Below are positions 60,251-64,000 of a stretch of 64,000 nucleotides of DNA, piece after piece. Origin of the DNA: Muribaculaceae bacterium Isolate-002 (NCI). GTDB lineage: Bacteria; Bacteroidota; Bacteroidia; Bacteroidales; Muribaculaceae. The stretch is from positions 1-64,000 of the forward strand of contig SCEG01000009.1 of the NCBI GenBank assembly GCA_004102805.1. The letters are read 5' to 3'. Within the stretch, counting starts at the first letter, position 1; each line of letters opens with the position of its first letter. Under the pieces are notes generated by a model. It saw only the letters and a list, made by a program, of their open reading frames with translations. It did not search any database and was not told the DNA's origin. The position numbers and the translations under genes are program-made.

Positions 60251-60294
60251 CCTTGCTTTCTTGCAAGGAATAGGCCGCTTACGAGCGGCTTTTT
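60251..60294 (+). promoter_or_regulatory. Two-hairpin leader with terminator directly before the NYN start
   Basis: Hairpin 1 is CCTTGC-tttctt-GCAAGG (60251-60268). Hairpin 2 is GCCGCT-TACG-AGCGGC (60274-60289), with a UNCG-type tetraloop followed by TTTTT (60290-60294), a compact intrinsic terminator ending eight bases before the ATG at 60302. The gene's own leader thus holds an apparent attenuator. Confidence 0.7.
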
Positions 60295-60301
60295 ATTTAT
60301 C

Positions 60302-60955
60302 ATGAAATCGAAAAAACGAGTAACTTTCTATATTGACGGATTCAACTTTTATTTCGGCCTTAAACGGACGAAAAAAGCGGATTCCGCTTGGCGTAACTTT
60401 TATTGGATTGACATTGTAAAACTCTGTGAAAGTTTTTTAGGAGAGGGGCAGACTCTTGAACAAGTCATATACTTCACTGCCTCACCGCTCAGTCCTCAGA
60501 AGAACAGCAGACAGAGTGCCTTCCTTAATGCCAATAAACTTATTAACGGCAACCGCTTTGAGATTGTCAGAGGCAAGTATCTTGACAAGCATATTATATG
60601 CCCTTATTGCAAAGGTGATATATCAAGACCGGAAGAAAAGAAAACCGATGTAAATATCTCTATTCGTATGATTGAGGATTGTGTGATGGACGCAACCGAT
60701 ATCGTGGCTCTTGTCAGTGCAGATAGTGATCTGGTGCCTCCGATCGAGCTCATTCAACGACGTTTCCAAAATATCGGCATCAAGGTATATTTCCCACCTT
60801 CTAATTTTAGCAACGACCTTAAAGATAACCTTATTCATCATCGCAGCAAACCTGTTATGATGATTAAAAACATACGACGATTCCAATCTGCTGTCATGCC
60901 CGACATCGTTTCCAAAGACGGAAAAACTTACTCAATTCCCGATAAATGGAAATAA
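60302..60955 (+). CDS. NYN-domain (PIN-like) nuclease family protein
   Basis: The 217-residue protein starts at the ATG at 60302. The PIN-like NYN fold shows VTFYIDGFNFYFGLK with the first acidic residue, KKTDVNISIRMIEDCV, and the metal-binding VALVSADSDLVPPIELI. These are the residues expected of NYN RNases. A CPYC pair (about residue 100) suggests an added half zinc site. The C-terminal 45 residues (PVMMIKNIRRFQSAVMPDIV...) are basic and unassigned. The gene is AT-rich compared with its neighbours, has its own promoter and leader terminator, and lies between 28-bp repeats. RNase activity is inferred from the family. Confidence 0.9.
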   Translation: MKSKKRVTFYIDGFNFYFGLKRTKKADSAWRNFYWIDIVKLCESFLGEGQTLEQVIYFTASPLSPQKNSRQSAFLNANKLINGNRFEIVRGKYLDKHIICPYCKGDISRPEEKKTDVNISIRMIEDCVMDATDIVALVSADSDLVPPIELIQRRFQNIGIKVYFPPSNFSNDLKDNLIHHRSKPVMMIKNIRRFQSAVMPDIVSKDGKTYSIPDKWK

Positions 60956-61062
60956 CGGAATGTATTGATTTACGAATGGACACTCAGCTAATGGATGTCA
61001 GGAAATAGAAGGTAGTGCTACTGAGAGATAAAGACCAACGGCTTGCACAAGTTTGTCTGCTC

Positions 61063-61090
61063 CCGGAAGCATCTGAAGATTATCCGTTAC
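61063..61090 (+). repeat. 28-bp direct repeat, right copy
   Basis: This is the partner of 60132-60159 (26 of 28 identical). It overlaps the left arm of the perfect terminator palindrome at 61080-61146. Confidence 0.8.
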
Positions 61091-61146
61091 CCCAAAAAAG
61101 CCGACTTGAAGCAAAATCAAGTCGGCTTTTTTGGGGTAACGGATAA
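61080..61146. terminator. Bidirectional terminator, perfect 30-bp stem
   Basis: 61080-61109 is fully complementary to 61117-61146, with a 7-nt loop (AGCAAAA). The stem contains a run of six A on the left arm and six T on the right, so it works as a terminator for the converging NYN (plus) and META (minus) genes. The stem is unusually long. Confidence 0.85.
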
Positions 61147-61153
61147 CTATTTT

Positions 61154-62035
61154 TTATTCACCGTCGGTGAACGAACGGGGGTCGATGCGAATGAGCTGGA
61201 GGACAGGCTTGCCGGCGTGGTTGACGAAAGTGACAGTGTCGTCGCTCTTGGCAAAAGCCTTTTCAGTTTCTTCAAGCGCCACGAGCACTGCAGTCTCGGT
61301 GGCGATATCGGGGCACATCATGCGTGTGGTAGCCATGTTGGAGAATTGCACGGAGTTGGCCACGTCGGGGTCGATTGAGATTTCGCCGTTGACGATGTTA
61401 CAGCCGGCGTTGCCGTGGATTTTCTTTTCGGGGAGGTCGAACACGAACTGTATGCCCTCGTTGGAGTTTGGCTCGCCGTTGATGGCAGTCACACGCCATG
61501 CTCCGTTGAGGAAGTCCATGTTGTGCTTGCGGAGCACCATCACGAGATGTCCGCGGTCATTGAACAAATCGAGATACGACTCGTGGCCGTAGCGCGATAT
61601 CTTGTAGGAGCGGACCTGGTCGAGAGTGGTGTTGATGAGATGTTCGAACGGGGCGTTGGCGCAATATTTCTGCGTCGACATCATGCCGGTGAAGCTGAGA
61701 AGATTGCCTTTGCCGGTGACAGCGCTGCCGTTGATGATGTTGCAGCCATTGTTGCCGTAGACACGTCCCTGGGCGAGGTCAAAGGTTATGAAGGGGCGCT
61801 CCTCGCCTGTGACTTTCTGACCGTTTACGTTGTCGATGTTCCACTCTCCGTCGAGACGAATGTCGGCGAACGTGGAGGGGTAATATTCGATTTCTTTCTC
61901 GACTACGGCTTCGACAGTTTCAACGAGCGAAGTCTCAGGCTGGGATTTCGGTTGTCTCTTTTTGGCAGAGGCCGACGCAGCGCAGCACAGGAAAGCTGCG
62001 GAGAGTGCCATATAAGCAATTGTTTTCTTGTTCAT
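61154..62035 (-). CDS. Exported protein with two META domains (HslJ-like)
   Basis: The 293-residue protein has a signal peptide (MNKKTIAYMALSAAFLCCAASASAKK, cut near residue 25). The two META domains span about 62-170 (LDGEWNIDNVNGQKV, GNNGCNIINGSA, STQKYCANAP) and about 175-285 (LNGAWRVTAINGEP, GNAGCNIVNGEI, ATTRMMCPD). Each has the family's GCN motif and a later Cys. META domains occur in heat-shock-linked outer-membrane proteins such as HslJ, and the tandem arrangement is common in Bacteroidales. It is monocistronic and convergent with the NYN gene. Confidence 0.92.
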   Translation of the reverse strand: MNKKTIAYMALSAAFLCCAASASAKKRQPKSQPETSLVETVEAVVEKEIEYYPSTFADIRLDGEWNIDNVNGQKVTGEERPFITFDLAQGRVYGNNGCNIINGSAVTGKGNLLSFTGMMSTQKYCANAPFEHLINTTLDQVRSYKISRYGHESYLDLFNDRGHLVMVLRKHNMDFLNGAWRVTAINGEPNSNEGIQFVFDLPEKKIHGNAGCNIVNGEISIDPDVANSVQFSNMATTRMMCPDIATETAVLVALEETEKAFAKSDDTVTFVNHAGKPVLQLIRIDPRSFTDGE

Positions 62036-62163
62036 AATAAATAATATAAAATATGTTATGTCAATCGTAAAAAATGTACCTATAAATGTAGCATGGCCGA
62101 CATCTCTGACACCGGCTTCGGATATATAACGAAAAGATATGTAAGTTTGTTACATTTTTGTAT

Positions 62164-62171
62164 TAACTTTG
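62164..62171 (+). promoter_or_regulatory. -7 box of the chromate transporter operon
   Basis: TAACTTTG lies 59 bp before the ATG at 62231. A TTG lies only 14 bp upstream, so the -33 element is uncertain. Confidence 0.5.
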
Positions 62172-62230
62172 CAGCGAAATTCATCGGGTGTTGATGCGTT
62201 TTAAAGACTATTAACGTTATAGAGAGTATA

Positions 62231-62827
62231 ATGAATATATTTTTTCAATTATTTGTAACGTTTTTCAAGATAGGAGCGTTTACGTTTGGCGGCGGATGGG
62301 CCATGATATCCATTATCGAGAAGGAGATTGTCGACAAGCACCGCTGGATTGCCAAGGAGGATTTTCTCGATCTGCTTGCAGTGGCGCAGTCGCTGCCGGG
62401 CATTCTCGCCGTCAACATATCTGTTGCGGTCGGCGACAAGCTGCGGGGCAACCGTGGCAGCATCGTGGCGGCTGCGGGCACTATCCTCCCCTCTTTCCTG
62501 ATTATACTTGCCATCGCCATTTTTCTCACTCCCGACCTGATAAAAAACAATGATACACTCAACGCCATATTCAAGGGAATACGTCCGGCAGTGGTGGCCC
62601 TTATCATAGCGCCGGTGATAACATCGGCCAAGGCGGCTAAAATCGGATGGAAAACGGTTGCGATACCTGTTGTGACAGCGCTGCTGATATGGTCGAAGTG
62701 GCCTGTAGTGTCAAACCCGATACTGTTTATAGTGGCTGGCGGCATGGGCGGATATCTCTGGCACCGCCTTCAGCTCAACCGCCTTCATGCAGCCGGAAAG
62801 GGCGAGCGGAAAGGGGGTGGACTATGA
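62231..62827 (+). CDS. Chromate transporter family, first half-size subunit
   Basis: The 198-residue membrane protein of the CHR family (short, single-domain type) has FFKIGAFTFGGGWAMISIIEKEIVDKHRW and LAVAQSLPGILAVNISVAVG, which correspond to the N-terminal half of ChrA. About five or six membrane helices are present. Half-size CHR proteins work as pairs, and the second gene overlaps this one by ATGA. The substrate need not be chromate; many homologues carry other anions. Confidence 0.92.
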   Translation: MNIFFQLFVTFFKIGAFTFGGGWAMISIIEKEIVDKHRWIAKEDFLDLLAVAQSLPGILAVNISVAVGDKLRGNRGSIVAAAGTILPSFLIILAIAIFLTPDLIKNNDTLNAIFKGIRPAVVALIIAPVITSAKAAKIGWKTVAIPVVTALLIWSKWPVVSNPILFIVAGGMGGYLWHRLQLNRLHAAGKGERKGGGL

Positions 62828-63393
62828 TCTATCTGCAACTGATATGGAGCTATCTCAAGATAGGTCTTTTCGGATTTGGTGGCGGCTATGCCATGCTGTC
62901 GCTCATAGAAAAGGAGATAGTGGGGCCGGGATGGATAACCGGGCAGATGTTTACCGACATCGTGGCTATATCACAGATGACACCGGGGCCTATAGGCATC
63001 AATTCGGCGACATATATCGGATATGTCGCTCCGGGAAACGCCAATCCGGCATTCGACACCCCGTTGTGGGGCGTGCTGGGGTCGCTGCTGTGCACGCTTG
63101 TGGTGATACTTCCGTCGTTTATACTTGTGGCCAAGACGAGCCGGTTTATAACCCGTCATCATGAAAGCGGCGTAATCAAGGGGATTTTCTCCGGCCTTCG
63201 CCCTGTGGTGGCGGGCCTTATAGCGTCGGCGGCACTGCTGCTGATGAACGGCGACAATTTCGGCCGCGAGACAGGCGACATCATAAAATCGGTGTCGATA
63301 TGTGTGGCGGCATTCTGCATGGTGATGTTCACGAAGTTACACCCTATATTCATCATAATACTGGCCGGTATCGCCGGATGGATTTTATATTAG
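62824..63393 (+). CDS. Chromate transporter family, second half-size subunit
   Basis: The 189-residue partner (ATG at 62824) shows LIWSYLKIGLFGFGGGYAMLSLIEKEIV, MTPGPIGINSATYIGY and GSLLCTLVVILPSFILV, the second-half version of the CHR signature. Six membrane helices are likely. Start and stop of the two genes overlap (ATGA), so the subunits are produced together and probably insert with opposite topology. folC starts 5 bp after its stop. Confidence 0.92.
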   Translation: MIYLQLIWSYLKIGLFGFGGGYAMLSLIEKEIVGPGWITGQMFTDIVAISQMTPGPIGINSATYIGYVAPGNANPAFDTPLWGVLGSLLCTLVVILPSFILVAKTSRFITRHHESGVIKGIFSGLRPVVAGLIASAALLLMNGDNFGRETGDIIKSVSICVAAFCMVMFTKLHPIFIIILAGIAGWILY

Positions 63394-63398
63394 CTGCC

Positions 63399-64000
63399 AT
63401 GACATACAAGGAGACAATCGAATATCTTTACAATGCGACCCCGCAGTTCGAGCGTATCGGAGCCGCTGCCTATAAGCCCGGACTTGAAACGGCACGCCGT
63501 CTTGACGACGCTTTCGGCAATCCTCACCGCCGCTATACCACAATACATGTGGCCGGCACCAACGGCAAAGGGTCGACATGCCACACTTTAGCAGCCATAC
63601 TCCAGAGTCAAGGCTACCGCACGGGGCTTTACACTTCGCCGCATCTGAGAGATTTCAGGGAGCGCATGAGGGTCGACGGCGAAATGATACCGGAGCAGGA
63701 GGTGATAGAGTTTGTGGAGCGATACCGCTCGATGGGGCTTGATGTGACGCCTTCGTTTTTCGAGCTTACCACAATCATGGCGTTTGACTATTTCGCACGA
63801 CGCCGGGTTGACGTAGCAGTGATAGAGACTGGTCTGGGCGGACGGCTTGACACCACCAACATTATCACACCTGCCCTGAGCATAATCACCAATATATCGT
63901 CAGACCACACGGCACAGCTTGGCGACACGCCTGCGCAGATAGCGGGGGAGAAGGCCGGCATCATCAAGCGAGGCATACCGGTGGTAATAGGCAACAGCGG
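63399..64000 (+). CDS. folC: Folylpolyglutamate / dihydrofolate synthase, N-terminal part (cut by window edge)
   Basis: The first 200 residues of a FolC-type ligase are present, adding glutamate to dihydropteroate and folates. The P-loop is VAGTNGKGSTCHTLA (about residue 50). YTSPHLRDFRERMRVDG, VAVIETGLGGRLDTTNI and ITNISSDHTAQLGDT follow, all typical of Mur-ligase-related FolC. The ATG at 63399 lies 5 bp after the chromate gene, so they are co-transcribed. The C-terminal domain is outside the window. Confidence 0.95.
   Translation, partial: MTYKETIEYLYNATPQFERIGAAAYKPGLETARRLDDAFGNPHRRYTTIHVAGTNGKGSTCHTLAAILQSQGYRTGLYTSPHLRDFRERMRVDGEMIPEQEVIEFVERYRSMGLDVTPSFFELTTIMAFDYFARRRVDVAVIETGLGGRLDTTNIITPALSIITNISSDHTAQLGDTPAQIAGEKAGIIKRGIPVVIGNS

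Noticed and set aside
62231-63393. Split chromate transporter as a frameshifted ChrA
   Set aside because: The two halves have their own start and stop in an ATGA overlap, and each keeps the full CHR half-domain signature. Paired half-size CHR genes are normal, so this is not a broken gene.

Overview
The window looks like a chromosomal segment from a Bacteroidales bacterium, most likely of the Muribaculaceae type. The evidence is the repeated Bacteroidetes promoter signature (TTG, about 19-22 bp, TAnnTTTG) and the lack of strong Shine-Dalgarno sites. Marker genes agree: sprA of the type IX secretion system, the Na+-pumping methylmalonyl-CoA decarboxylase operon for propionate formation, glycine-lipid acyltransferases, long forms of IspG and SecA, and a Wzi-type capsule protein. 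The family assignment is inference.

Layout. 0-2.8 kb is an insertion-sequence graveyard: a cut-off IS4/DUF4372 transposase, a 5'-truncated ISAs1 transposase, an IS5-type element and a 160-bp MITE. 2.9-7.7 kb has murB, a DIP1984-family gene, a zeta-toxin pair with an unusual structured leader, and dnaK. 8.1-12.8 kb is the mce-mmdA-oadG-like-mmdC-mmdB operon, closed by a strong terminator. A second MITE of the same family follows at 12.96-13.15 kb. 13.2-17.5 kb holds a membrane protein/glycosyltransferase pair and a PIF1-like helicase. 17.5-18.75 kb is a REP-palindrome field around a RAYT-type transposase. 18.8-26.3 kb is transcribed leftward: a partial nonulosonic-acid locus (legB, ATP-grasp, neuB), a lipoprotein, Wzi and a glycine-lipid gene pair. 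26.4-37.3 kb runs rightward: an SDR, an MptE-like protein, rpoN, PAP2, purE, ispG, an M16 peptidase, dusB, a DUF2807 protein and a flippase. After alaX and tag on the minus strand, 38.4-58.9 kb is rightward again: a DUF4105/Lnb-like protein, a degenerate alkaline-phosphatase-fold protein, secA, a coiled-coil membrane protein, MgtC, a CPA2 antiporter, bcp, ruvA, sprA, and a LytTR regulator overlapping a membrane protein. 59.0-61.1 kb is more AT-rich and carries a lipoprotein and a NYN-domain gene between near-identical 28-bp repeats. A META-domain protein, a split chromate transporter and the start of folC close the window.

Functional themes are envelope building (MurB, flippase, Wzi, nonulosonate sugars, glycine lipids, SecA, SprA), succinate-to-propionate energy metabolism, and several mobile or repeat systems. 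I saw no tRNA, rRNA or CRISPR array. The strongest candidates for undescribed biology are the LytTR/membrane-protein pair, the MITE family with a covarying core hairpin, the REP/RAYT field, the phosphatase-fold protein lacking its metal ligands, and the crossing-repeat leader of the zeta-toxin operon.
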